This document shows, piece by piece, positions 44,018 through 52,425 of a stretch of 64,000 nt of DNA. The stretch is from Streptomyces sp. ITFR-21. Its GTDB lineage: Bacteria > Actinomycetota > Actinomycetes > Streptomycetales > Streptomycetaceae. The DNA lies in the NCBI RefSeq assembly GCF_031844685.1, contig NZ_CP134605.1:2376001-2440000 (forward strand), in the 5' to 3' direction. The position numbers were made by a program, and so were the translations under genes. How positions within the stretch are numbered: position 1 is the first letter of the stretch; each line of letters opens with the position of its first letter. The notes beneath the pieces are model-generated. The model saw nothing but the letters and a program-made list of their open reading frames with translations, ran no database searches and was not told the origin of the DNA.

Positions 44018-46963
44018 ATGGAAACCAGGCCGGAGCCGGGCGCAAGCCTGCGGTTCGCGGTCCTCGGTCCGGTTCGCGCCTGGCGGGGTGGGGAGCCGAT
44101 CGGGACCGGCGCGCCGCAGCAGCGCGCCTTGCTGGCCGCGCTGCTGCTGCGTGGCGGGCGTACCGCGACCGCGCCGGAGCTCGTCGACGCGGTGTGGGGG
44201 GAGAGCCCGCCCAACACCGCGCTGGCCGCGCTGCGTTCTTACGCGTTCCGGCTGCGCAAGGCGCTCGGTCCGCAGGCGCTGGTGACCGACTCGGGCGGTT
44301 ACGCCCTGCATGTGGACGCCGACGCGCTGGACAGCGCGGTGGTGGAGCGGCTGGCCGCCGAGGCGGACAAGCACCGCACCGCGGGCGATCTGCCGCAGGC
44401 GCGCGAACTGCTGGTGACCGCGTTGTCGTTGTGGCACGGCGAGCCGCTGGCCGGACTGCCGGGTCCGTACGCGGAGGCGCAGCGCAGCCGGCTGACGGAG
44501 TGGCATGTCGGGCTGGTCGAGACGCGCCTGGAGCTGGACCTGGAACTGGGCGCGCACGCCGAGGCGGTCTCCGAGCTCACCGCCCTGTCCGCCGAGCACC
44601 CGTTGCGGGAGCGGCTGCGGGCGCTGCTGATGCTGGCGCTGTACCGCAGCGGCCGGCAGGCCGAGGCGCTCGGTGTCTACGCCGACACCCGGCGGCTGCT
44701 CGCCGACGAACTCGGCATCGACCCGTCCGCCGAACTCGCCGAGCTGCACCAGCGGATCCTGGAGGCCGACCCGTCCCTGGCCGCCCCCGCGGGGACCGGA
44801 CCGGGCGCGCCGGAAGTGTTCCGGCCCGCGCAACTGCCCGCCACCGTCGCCGACTTCACCGGCCGTGAGGGGTTCGTACGGGAGTTGACCGAGCAGCTCG
44901 CCGAAACGTCGAGGGACAGCGGGGTGATGGCGGTCTCCGCGCTCGCCGGGATCGGCGGTGTCGGCAAGACGACGCTGGCGGTGCACGTGGCGCACCAGGT
45001 CCGCGAAGACTTCCCCGACGGACAGCTGTACGTCGACCTGCAGGGCACCGACCCGCGCCCGGCCGAACCCGAGGCGGTTCTGGCCGCGTTCCTGCGCGCG
45101 CTCGGCGTCCCCAACCCCGCCATCCCCGACACGCTCGCCGAACGCGCCGCGCTGTACCGCTCGACGCTGGACGGGCGGCGGGTGCTGGCGCTGCTCGACA
45201 ACGCCTACGACGCCGCGCAGATCCGCAGCCTGCTGCCCGGCACCCCGGGCTGCGCGGCACTGGTCACCAGCCGGATGCGGATGGTGGACCTGGCCGGCGC
45301 GCACCTGGTCGACCTCGACGTGATGTCGCCGGAGGAGGCGCTGCGGCTCTTCGCCAGGATCGTCGGCGAGGAGCGCACCAGCAGCGAACGGCAGGCCGCC
45401 CTGGACGTGGTGGGCGCGTGCGGGTTCCTGCCGCTGGCGATCCGGATCGCCGCCGCCCGGCTGGCCGCCCGCCGCACCTGGACCGTCTCCGTGCTCGCCA
45501 ACAAGCTCGCCGACCAGCGCCGCCGGCTGGACGAGCTGCGGGCCGGGGACCTCGGGGTGAAGGCCACCTTCGCGCTCGGCTACGGCCACCTGTCGCCCGC
45601 CCAGGCCCGCGCGTTCCGGCTGCTGTCGCTGCCCGACGGCCCGGACATCTCGCTGCACGCCGCCGCGGCCGTGCTGGACCTGGACCCGTACCGGACCGAG
45701 GAGCTGCTGGAGGCACTGGTCGACATCAGCCTCATCGAGTCCGCCGCGCCCGCCCGCTACCGCTTCCACGACCTGCTGCGGCTGTACGCGCGCGAGTGCG
45801 CCGAGCGTGACGAGACACCCGAGGCGCGCTGCCAGGCGCAGTCCCGGCTGCTGGACTTCTACCTCGCGTCGGCCGCGTGCGCCTACGAGTTGGAGAACCC
45901 GGGCGACCGGATGCTGGAGCACCTGGCCGCCACCGGCCGCCCCGGACTCGCCTTCGGGTCGCGCGAGGAATCCCTGGAGTGGCTGTTCTCCGAGGCACAG
46001 GCCCTGCTGGCGGCCGTCCAGCAGACCGCGGACGGCGGCTGCGAGGGCCCGATGCGGCGCGCGGTCGACCTGCTGATGGCCGCCCAGGACCTGATGGAGT
46101 CCGGGGTCTACGCCCGGCAGTACGAGCAGGCCACCCGGGCCGTGGTCGCCACCGCGCAGGCCTGCGGCGACGCCCTGGTGGAAGGCCGCGCCCGGCTGCT
46201 GTACGGCCAACTGCTGCGGCTCTCGGGCCGCTACGCGGAGTCGGAGAACCAGGCGGAGCACGCCTCGCGGCTGGGCACCGCCGCCGGGGACCGGCTGACG
46301 TGCAGCTACGCGCCGAACCTGCGCGGCACCCTGGCCTACCAGGAGCGCGGGTTCGAGCGGTGCGCCGGCTACTTCGCCGAGGCCATCGAGCAGTTCCAGG
46401 CCGACGGCAACCGGCACGGCGAAGCCGCCGCGCTCAGCAACCTGTCCCGGGCCCAGCTCGAACTCGGCCAGCTGGACGCGGCGTTGACGGCGACGGCGCG
46501 GGTGGTCCACATCTACCGCGAGCTCGGCGCCGGATTCCGGCTCGGCAACGGCCTGTACGCCATGGCCATCTCGCTCACCGCCGCCGACCGGCTGGAGGAG
46601 GCGCAGGCGTGCCTGACCGAGGCGCTGCAGATCTTCCGCGACGCCCGGCAGCAGTTCTGGGAGGGCATGACCCTCTACCGGCTCGCCAAGGTCCACCTGG
46701 CCGGGAACAGCTGGCGTCAGTCCGCCTCGCACGTCGAGCAGGCACTGGTCATCCTGCGCGAGACGGGCGGCGAGTGGCGCGTCGCCAACGCGCTCACCGT
46801 CCTCGGCCAGGCGCTGGCAGGCATGGGCCAGCCGGTCCGCGCACACGCCTGCTGGCACGACGCGCTGAGCGCCTTCTCCGCCATCGGATCGTTCCGCGAG
46901 GCCCAGGACGTACGCCGACTGCTCGGCGACGACACCGCGCCGCCGTCCACCATCGCCCTGTGA
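44018..46963 (+). CDS. afsR: AfsR-like SARP regulator with NB-ARC and TPR domains
   Basis: 981 aa, close to the roughly 993 aa of S. coelicolor AfsR. Order: winged-helix DNA-binding (residues about 8-100, PQQRALLAALLLRGGRTATA), BTAD (about 105-260), NB-ARC ATPase with P-loop GIGGVGKTT at about 311-319 and a VLALLDNAYDA Walker B, then TPRs from about 670 (AAALSNLSRAQLELGQLDAA). ATG 44018 has GGGGG 6 bases upstream. AfsR is phosphorylated by AfsK and activates afsS; a kinase with AfsK architecture and an AfsS-like gene lie just downstream. Confidence 0.9.
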   Translation: METRPEPGASLRFAVLGPVRAWRGGEPIGTGAPQQRALLAALLLRGGRTATAPELVDAVWGESPPNTALAALRSYAFRLRKALGPQALVTDSGGYALHVDADALDSAVVERLAAEADKHRTAGDLPQARELLVTALSLWHGEPLAGLPGPYAEAQRSRLTEWHVGLVETRLELDLELGAHAEAVSELTALSAEHPLRERLRALLMLALYRSGRQAEALGVYADTRRLLADELGIDPSAELAELHQRILEADPSLAAPAGTGPGAPEVFRPAQLPATVADFTGREGFVRELTEQLAETSRDSGVMAVSALAGIGGVGKTTLAVHVAHQVREDFPDGQLYVDLQGTDPRPAEPEAVLAAFLRALGVPNPAIPDTLAERAALYRSTLDGRRVLALLDNAYDAAQIRSLLPGTPGCAALVTSRMRMVDLAGAHLVDLDVMSPEEALRLFARIVGEERTSSERQAALDVVGACGFLPLAIRIAAARLAARRTWTVSVLANKLADQRRRLDELRAGDLGVKATFALGYGHLSPAQARAFRLLSLPDGPDISLHAAAAVLDLDPYRTEELLEALVDISLIESAAPARYRFHDLLRLYARECAERDETPEARCQAQSRLLDFYLASAACAYELENPGDRMLEHLAATGRPGLAFGSREESLEWLFSEAQALLAAVQQTADGGCEGPMRRAVDLLMAAQDLMESGVYARQYEQATRAVVATAQACGDALVEGRARLLYGQLLRLSGRYAESENQAEHASRLGTAAGDRLTCSYAPNLRGTLAYQERGFERCAGYFAEAIEQFQADGNRHGEAAALSNLSRAQLELGQLDAALTATARVVHIYRELGAGFRLGNGLYAMAISLTAADRLEEAQACLTEALQIFRDARQQFWEGMTLYRLAKVHLAGNSWRQSASHVEQALVILRETGGEWRVANALTVLGQALAGMGQPVRAHACWHDALSAFSAIGSFREAQDVRRLLGDDTAPPSTIAL

Positions 46964-46997
46964 ACGGGGAATTCCGACGGCGTCACAGCAGGTCAGC

Positions 46998-47032
46998 ACG
47001 CTCATCAAACACGTTTATCAGTTGATTATCGG
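46998..47032 (+). promoter_or_regulatory. Candidate AfsR-binding direct repeats upstream of afsS-like gene
   Basis: ACGCTCATCAA (46998-47008), ACGTTTATCAG (47011-47021) and TTGATTATCGG (47022-47032). The first two agree at 8 of 11 positions, the last two at 7 of 11. SARP proteins bind direct repeats with about 11-bp periodicity ahead of the -10. The AT-rich position 110-145 bases before the peptide's ATG fits; assignment is inference. Confidence 0.5.
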
Positions 47033-47141
47033 TGCCTGCCACGATTCCATCACTGCAAGAGCCGCCCGCCCGGTGATGCACGGGGGACTTCGCCGGGCGG
47101 GCTTCGGACCAGTACGTCCCCAAGGCACATGGGAGAGCACG

Positions 47142-47342
47142 ATGAGCACCGAGATTCCGCCGACCGATCCGACCGACCCGCTGCCGCCGGTACCGCCGAC
47201 TCCGCCCAAGGACGGGGACGACCCGGACAACTGGCACCTCGACGGCGCCGCAGAGGCCGCGCCGGACGGACTGCTCACTCCGAAGCCGGCCAAGCCCGCC
47301 AAGCCCGGTGAGGTCAAGCCGGACAACTGGCACCTGGACTGA
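47142..47342 (+). CDS. afsS: AfsS-like small regulatory peptide with PDNWHLD repeats
   Basis: 66 aa, acidic and Pro-rich, no TM or signal peptide. The heptad PDNWHLD occurs twice exactly, at residues 28-34 and at the very C-terminus 60-66, with KPAKPAKP before the second. S. coelicolor AfsS is 63 aa, lies next to afsR and has DNHMP-type repeats, so size, position and DN-H repeats agree while the repeat itself differs. ATG 47142 has GGGAG 6 bases upstream. It starts 178 bases after the afsR-like gene. A secreted-peptide or RiPP role is less likely but cannot be excluded. Confidence 0.7.
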   Translation: MSTEIPPTDPTDPLPPVPPTPPKDGDDPDNWHLDGAAEAAPDGLLTPKPAKPAKPGEVKPDNWHLD

Positions 47343-47987
47343 CCGCCAGGTCCACCATCGCACAACCGCGGCGCGTTGGGGAACCGTCACGGAAAGTGCC
47401 GGGGGGAATGGGGGAAGCGGGGGGACATCAGGGGGAAAGCGGGGGGAGACCAACGGGGGGGCACGGGGGTGCCCGGGGGAACCGGTGGGCCTGGTTCAGG
47501 GGGAAGCAGGCCCACCGGGGGCACACAGGTCGGCCGCAGCGCGGAGGGGGCGCTGCGGCCGACCGCTTTCCCGTGCGGCGGGACGGGGCCGCGGGCGGGC
47601 GGAACCGCATACGGCGGGGTGCGCCACGGGGACGGCGCGGGGGCCGCGTACAGCCGCGTACAGCCGCGTACAGCCGCGTACAGCCGCGAGCATGCGGGAC
47701 CGGCGTACGTACCGGACCGGGCGCGGACCGCGTTCCGCCACCGATTCCCCTCACGGCGCGAAGATCCACCCGACAGGCCCTGGTCCTCCCCGGTGCTGAC
47801 ACCGGCGGCCTGATACCGGCACCCCGGCTTCCGCCCCGGCCCACCGTCCGGTGCCGGCGCGCCCGCCGCCCCGTCGCAGCGCCGCGGCCCTCACTCCGGC
47901 GGAGGCGCTCGCCTGGCGGGTCCCTGCGCGCGGACCTAGCGTCGGGCGCGAGGGGGCCGGACCGGCGGCATAAGGCGGTGGCACCCG
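47343..47987. other. 645-base spacer after the AfsS-like gene, with a 10-bp tandem repeat
   Basis: No gene is supported; several overlapping open frames lack start signals and codon bias. Besides the G-run cluster it contains four exact copies of GCGTACAGCC (47646-47685), a 10-bp unit close to one helical turn, which would place repeats on one face of the DNA. Confidence 0.7.
47401..47479 (+). other. Cluster of eight G-runs (G-quadruplex potential)
   Basis: Runs of 5 to 7 G at 47401-47406, 47410-47414, 47419-47424, 47431-47435, 47441-47446, 47455-47461, 47465-47469 and 47475-47479, with loops of 3 to 8 bases. It begins about 58 bases after the AfsS-like stop codon, on the strand that would be transcribed. 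The opposite strand has no comparable runs. Confidence 0.85.
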
Positions 47988-48689
47988 ATGGCGCGCAGCA
48001 TCCTGGGGTGCCTCCTCGCCCTCGCCGGGGCCTCGGCCGCCGTCTGGGGCGCCTTTCAGCCCTGGTACGGCGGTCGGCGCGGCGCCGACATCCGGGTGGA
48101 CGACCTCTTCACCCGCGTCGGGGTGACCGCGCACGACGCGGCCCCGCTCGGCTCCCTCTTCCTCCCGATGGGCTTCGCCGCCCTGCTCACCCTGCTCGGT
48201 GCGCTGATGCGTTCGCGGTACGTCGTCGCGCTCGCCGGGGTGCTGGTACTCGGGACGACCGTGCTGTGGATGGTCCGCCAGGCCCAGTTCTCGCGGTCGC
48301 TGACCGCGGGCGGCGACGGGCTCGGCACCGGAGTGGCCGGCGCGGTCGGCGGCGGGCTGCTGCTCTTCCTCGCCGCCCGCCTCGTCGGCGGGCGCCCGCC
48401 GCGCCTTCGCCGGGCCGCCTTCACCGAGCCGGCCGCCCTCCCGTACGACGGCGGCGGCGGCTACGACACGTTGTGTCCCGGCCGCTACCCGTACGGCCCG
48501 GATGCGCCCCCGCTCCCGCCCGCCGGCGAGGCGGAACCGACGCTGGTCGGTGAGCCGCCGGGGATCGGCGGGCCGCCGGACTGCGGACCGCCGACGGTCC
48601 GGGGCGGCGCCCCACCCGCGCCGCCGCCCCACCGGCCCGGCGGACCGCCGCCACCGCCCGAGCCCGGGGGCGGCCACGGGGAGCGGTGA
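47988..48689 (+). CDS. Membrane protein with Pro-rich tail, between afsS- and afsK-like genes
   Basis: 233 aa. An N-terminal TM (ILGCLLALAGASAAVWGAF), an extracytoplasmic loop, then three TMs (LFLPMGFAALLTLLGALM, YVVALAGVLVLGTTVLWM, VAGAVGGGLLLFLAARLV) and a cytoplasmic tail rich in Pro, Gly and Glu. Its position between the afsS- and afsK-like genes matches my memory of S. coelicolor, where a membrane protein gene lies there. Its 3' end converges on the kinase gene with only 7 bases between stops. Function unknown. Confidence 0.8.
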   Translation: MARSILGCLLALAGASAAVWGAFQPWYGGRRGADIRVDDLFTRVGVTAHDAAPLGSLFLPMGFAALLTLLGALMRSRYVVALAGVLVLGTTVLWMVRQAQFSRSLTAGGDGLGTGVAGAVGGGLLLFLAARLVGGRPPRLRRAAFTEPAALPYDGGGGYDTLCPGRYPYGPDAPPLPPAGEAEPTLVGEPPGIGGPPDCGPPTVRGGAPPAPPPHRPGGPPPPPEPGGGHGER

Positions 48690-48696
48690 CGCCTTC

Positions 48697-51075
48697 TCAG
48701 GTCCGGCGGGCGGACGCCCCGGTGCCCTTCGCCGCGTCGAGCGCGTACACGCAGCGGTCCTTGGAGCACGCGTACACCACGCCCTCCGCGGCCACCGGCG
48801 ACCCGGTGATCTCGCCGCCGGTCTCGAGCCGCCACCGCAGCTGGCCGCCCTGGGCGTCCAGCGTGTAGAGGCAGTGGTCCTTCGAGCCGAAGTGCACCCG
48901 GCCCTCGGCGACCGCGGGCGATCCGACCACCTCGCCCTGCGCGGCGAACCGCCAGCGCGGCGTCCCGCTGACCGCGTCCAGCGTGTACAGGGCGCTGCCC
49001 GCGCCGAGATGCACCGCGCCGGCGGCGACCACCACCGGTTCGACGGACTGCCGCGGCTCGGTGGCGACCCGCCAGCGGTCCCGGCCGTCGGCGGGGTCGA
49101 GCGCGTACACCGTGCCGAGGTGGTCGGTGACGTAGACGCCGCCGCCGGACACCCCGGGCCCGGGGACGTACGCGGGCGGCGCGAACATCACCGCGGGCGC
49201 GTCGAAGTGCCAGCGCTCGGTGCCGTTGCGGGCGTCCAGCGCGAGCACCCGGGTGCCGGCGGTCAGGTACGCCACGCCGTCCGCCACGACCGGCCGGGTC
49301 GGCACGGAACCGGCCGCGCCCGGCTCGCCGACCGGGTACGACCACTGCTCGGCGCCGGTCAGCGCGTCGACCGCGTACAGGTGGCCGCCGCCCTGGTAGT
49401 ACACGGTCCTGCCGATGACGGTGGGGCCGGAGTCCGGCGACTCGAACTCGCTCTGCGCGCCGCTCCGCTCCCAGCGCAGGCTGCCGCGGTGGGCGTCCCA
49501 CGCCTGGACACCGCCGCCGCGGGTGGCGCTGACGACGGTGCCCGCGGCGGCCTGTACCGCGTACACCCACCCGTCGATCGGGGTGCGCCACCGCTCGGCG
49601 CCGTCGGCCGCGTCGAGGGCGAAGAGGCTGGGGCCGTCGGAGGCGTGGATCCGGCCGTCGGCGACGGCCATCGTCCAGGCGACCTCGCGGGTCTTGAACT
49701 GACGGCGTCCGCTGGCGACGTCGAGCGCGTGGACCTCGAAGGAGGTGATGTAGAGCAGGCCGTCGGAGACGACCGGGGTGCCCCAGACGTCGTTGGACAT
49801 CCGGAAGCGCCAGGGCCGCCACTCGCCCGCGGGCGCGGCGGGCGGAGCCGGCGCGGGCACCGGGACGGCGGCGGGGGCGGGCTCGCCCGCGCGGTGGGAA
49901 CCGGCTCGCTGGCGCACCCATTCCGTGCCGGGGGCGGCGCCGGCCGCCGCCTTGTGGCGGGTGCCGGCGACCCGCAGTCCGGGGCCGATCGGCGCGGACC
50001 CGGCCAGCTGGACGGGGGCGGCGGTGGCCGGTTCCTGGTGCCGGCTGTCCCTGCCGTGCGCGGGCCCGCCGCGCGACGTCTGGACCGGGCGGGGCGGTGA
50101 CGGCGGCGGGGGCGGCACGTTGACCGGGACCTGCGGGCCCGCGGCGTGCGCGCCGCGGCTGCCGGGCGGCAGGGGCGGGCGTCCGCTGCGGCGCTGCTCT
50201 ATCAGCGCGACCGCGCCCGGGGGCAGCCAGGCCGAGGCGGTGCCGGTGTCGTCGCCGCCGGAGGAGAACAGGTGCGGGGCGAGCTGCGCCTGCAGGTCGG
50301 CGGGGGTGGGGCGGCGCTCGGCCTCCATCCGCATGCAGGACTCGATGAGCGGGCGCAGCTCGTCGGGCAGCCCGGTCAGGTCGGGGCCTTCGCGCAGCAG
50401 CATGAACACGGTCTCGACCGGGTTGGCGCCGTGGAAGGGGGCGTGGCCGGTGGCGGCGAAGACCAGGGTGGAGCCGAGCGAGAAGATGTCGCTGGCGCCG
50501 CGCACGCTGCGGGAGTCGCGGGCCTGTTCCGGCGACATGTAGGCGGGGGTGCCGACGGCGACGTTGGTCATCGTCAGACGGGTGTTGGAGACGCCGGAGG
50601 CGATGCCGAAGTCGATGACGCGCGGGCCGTCCTCGACCACCAGGACGTTGGACGGCTTCATGTCGCGGTGCACCAGCCCGGCGGCGTGGATGGACTGCAA
50701 CGCCTCGGCGATGCCGGCCGCGAGCCACCGTACGGCCTGGGCGGGCATCGGCCCGGACTCGTTGATGATCTCTTCGAGCGACGGCGCGGGTACGTAGGCG
50801 GTGGCGAGCCAGGGCACGGCGGCGCGCGGGTCGGCGTCCACGACGGCGGCGGTGTAGAAGCCGGAGACGGCGCGGGCCGCCTCCACCTCACGGGTGAACC
50901 GCACCCGGAACAGCTGGTCCTCGGCCAGTTCGGCGCGCACGGTCTTGATCGCCACCCGGCGGCCGGAGGCCGAGCGGGCCAGGTAGACCAGCCCCATGCC
51001 GCCGGCGCCGAGCCTGCCCAGTACCTCGAAAGGGCCGATCCGTCTCGGGTCGTGCTGCGTCAGCTGCTCCATCAT
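48697..51075 (-). CDS. afsK: AfsK-like Ser/Thr protein kinase with PQQ beta-propeller
   Basis: 792 aa. The N-terminal kinase has the Gly loop GRLGAGGMG (20-28), VAIK catalytic Lys44, HRDMKPSN, DFG and SPEQ, all intact. A Pro-rich linker (about 320-440) leads to a C-terminal PQQ-type propeller with repeated LYALDA..G...W units (SLFALDAADGAERWR, HLYAVDALTGAEQW, CLYTLDAQGGQLRW, CVYALDAAKG). This is AfsK architecture; AfsK phosphorylates AfsR. No TM segment is seen. ATG 51075 has GGAGG 10 bases upstream. Confidence 0.9.
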   Translation of the reverse strand: MMEQLTQHDPRRIGPFEVLGRLGAGGMGLVYLARSASGRRVAIKTVRAELAEDQLFRVRFTREVEAARAVSGFYTAAVVDADPRAAVPWLATAYVPAPSLEEIINESGPMPAQAVRWLAAGIAEALQSIHAAGLVHRDMKPSNVLVVEDGPRVIDFGIASGVSNTRLTMTNVAVGTPAYMSPEQARDSRSVRGASDIFSLGSTLVFAATGHAPFHGANPVETVFMLLREGPDLTGLPDELRPLIESCMRMEAERRPTPADLQAQLAPHLFSSGGDDTGTASAWLPPGAVALIEQRRSGRPPLPPGSRGAHAAGPQVPVNVPPPPPSPPRPVQTSRGGPAHGRDSRHQEPATAAPVQLAGSAPIGPGLRVAGTRHKAAAGAAPGTEWVRQRAGSHRAGEPAPAAVPVPAPAPPAAPAGEWRPWRFRMSNDVWGTPVVSDGLLYITSFEVHALDVASGRRQFKTREVAWTMAVADGRIHASDGPSLFALDAADGAERWRTPIDGWVYAVQAAAGTVVSATRGGGVQAWDAHRGSLRWERSGAQSEFESPDSGPTVIGRTVYYQGGGHLYAVDALTGAEQWSYPVGEPGAAGSVPTRPVVADGVAYLTAGTRVLALDARNGTERWHFDAPAVMFAPPAYVPGPGVSGGGVYVTDHLGTVYALDPADGRDRWRVATEPRQSVEPVVVAAGAVHLGAGSALYTLDAVSGTPRWRFAAQGEVVGSPAVAEGRVHFGSKDHCLYTLDAQGGQLRWRLETGGEITGSPVAAEGVVYACSKDRCVYALDAAKGTGASARRT

Positions 51076-51307
51076 CGCCCTGCCACCTCCCCGTGACCCC
51101 GCGTTGTTGCGGCCGTTCCCCGTGTTCCCCGTGTCGCTTCGGCCGCGGGTGGCCGTTCGCCGGCTCCCACGCCAGGGTACGGGCCTGATTGTTCCTGGGA
51201 TGGGCGCCGGTTGCGAACCCGGGGCCGCTCCGACACGCCCGGAGAGCGAACTCGTTATCATCCGCGCCCGGGGGCGGGACGGGTACGGGCCCGGGGGCCG
51301 CCGGTGG

Positions 51308-52111
51308 CTACCGGGCGGGCGCCTCGCCGACCCGGCGGGTGGTGTCGATGACCGCGAACCGCGCGCCCTGGTCGTCGGCGACGACCGCCATCCGGCCGAA
51401 CGGCGAGTCCCGGGGCTCCTGGAGCACCCGGCCACCGAGCCGGCGGACGGTGGCCGCGGCGGCGTCGCAGTCCTCGACCGCGAAGTAGACCCGGTAGGCG
51501 GACCCGGCGTCCGCCGGGCCCGCCGGGTCGTCCTCGGCGCGCCTCATCCGGCCGCCGACCGGGTGCTCGGGGTCGCCGGGCGGCGAGTAGACCTGGTAGT
51601 CGAAGTGCGCTCCGTCGCCCACCTGCTGGGTGTCGTACCCGAACACCCTGGTGTAGAAGGTGTCGACGGTGTCCACCTCGCGGGTGAGGTTCTCGGTCCA
51701 GCTGAAGCCGCCGGGCTCGTTCACGACACCGAAGCCGGTGTGGCTGCCGGGCTGCCAGACGCCCAGGTAGGAGCCGCCGGGGTCGATGACGCCCATCATG
51801 GCGCCGGAGTCGCCGACCGCGTCCGGCCCGAAGACGATCTGGCCGCCGGCCTCCCGGATGCGCACGGCGGTCTTGCCTATGTCGGACGAGGCGAGGTAGA
51901 CGCTCCACGCGGTGGGCGTGGACGCGTTCATCTTGCCGGCCAGCGCCGCGGCGTTCCTTCCGTCGCGCAGGGCCATCGCGTAGTGCCCGAACTCCTCACC
52001 CTGGTCCTGGAAAGTCCAGCCGAACAGCTCCCCGTAGAAGCGCTTCCCCGCGTCCGGATCGGGCAGGGCGACATCGGCCCAACAGGGGGCCCCTTCACTG
52101 ATTCCGGACAT
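51308..52111 (-). CDS. VOC-family protein in the KbpA position
   Basis: 267 aa, two VOC domains (about residues 8-125 and 137-260): KRFYGELFGWTFQDQGEEFG and VDTFYTRVFGYDTQQVGDGA start each. It lies 232 bases upstream of the afsK-like gene on the same strand. In S. coelicolor the AfsK inhibitor KbpA (about 252 aa) is encoded just upstream of afsK, so this is a positional candidate; I cannot confirm sequence identity. ATG 52111 has GGAGAGG about 9 bases upstream. It resembles the VOC protein at 20404. Confidence 0.8.
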   Translation of the reverse strand: MSGISEGAPCWADVALPDPDAGKRFYGELFGWTFQDQGEEFGHYAMALRDGRNAAALAGKMNASTPTAWSVYLASSDIGKTAVRIREAGGQIVFGPDAVGDSGAMMGVIDPGGSYLGVWQPGSHTGFGVVNEPGGFSWTENLTREVDTVDTFYTRVFGYDTQQVGDGAHFDYQVYSPPGDPEHPVGGRMRRAEDDPAGPADAGSAYRVYFAVEDCDAAAATVRRLGGRVLQEPRDSPFGRMAVVADDQGARFAVIDTTRRVGEAPAR

Positions 52112-52425
52112 GGCCTCGGTCCTCTCCGTATGTACGCGGTGTCGTCGCAGTCACCGTAATCAGTGATCTTCCCCACTGCACACGCGAGGAATCGAACATA
52201 TGGTCAATTCTTGCGAGCGGTTCGCCGGCCGGCCCCGAGGGGCTTCCCGACCGCCTCCCACGGGGGGACGAACCACCCGCCCATCCCTTGGCGACCGGCC
52301 GGAAAGGCGTCCGACACGGGGTCACAAAAGGGGCACTGACCTGCACACTCATCAAGTGGAACAGGTGCCTCCCCGTTTGCACGCGGCCAAATCGCGCGCT
52401 GATCACCCGCCGGTAAACTGACGGC
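52112..52425. promoter_or_regulatory. Divergent promoter region, VOC and TetR genes
   Basis: 314 bases with no gene. The 52145-52215 part is AT-richer (GTAATCAGTGATC, CATATGGTCAATTC) and likely holds the VOC promoter. TAAACT at 52414-52419 is seven bases before the tetR ATG, fitting a leaderless transcript, though a clear -35 is not seen. Confidence 0.45.

Noticed and set aside
42600-44045. Secondary-metabolite adenylation or NRPS locus
   Set aside because: The adenylate-forming protein lacks the P-loop and no carrier, condensation or ketosynthase domain is present in the window.
47142-47342. RiPP precursor peptide
   Set aside because: No maturation enzyme, transporter or leader-like region is adjacent; position and repeats fit AfsS better.
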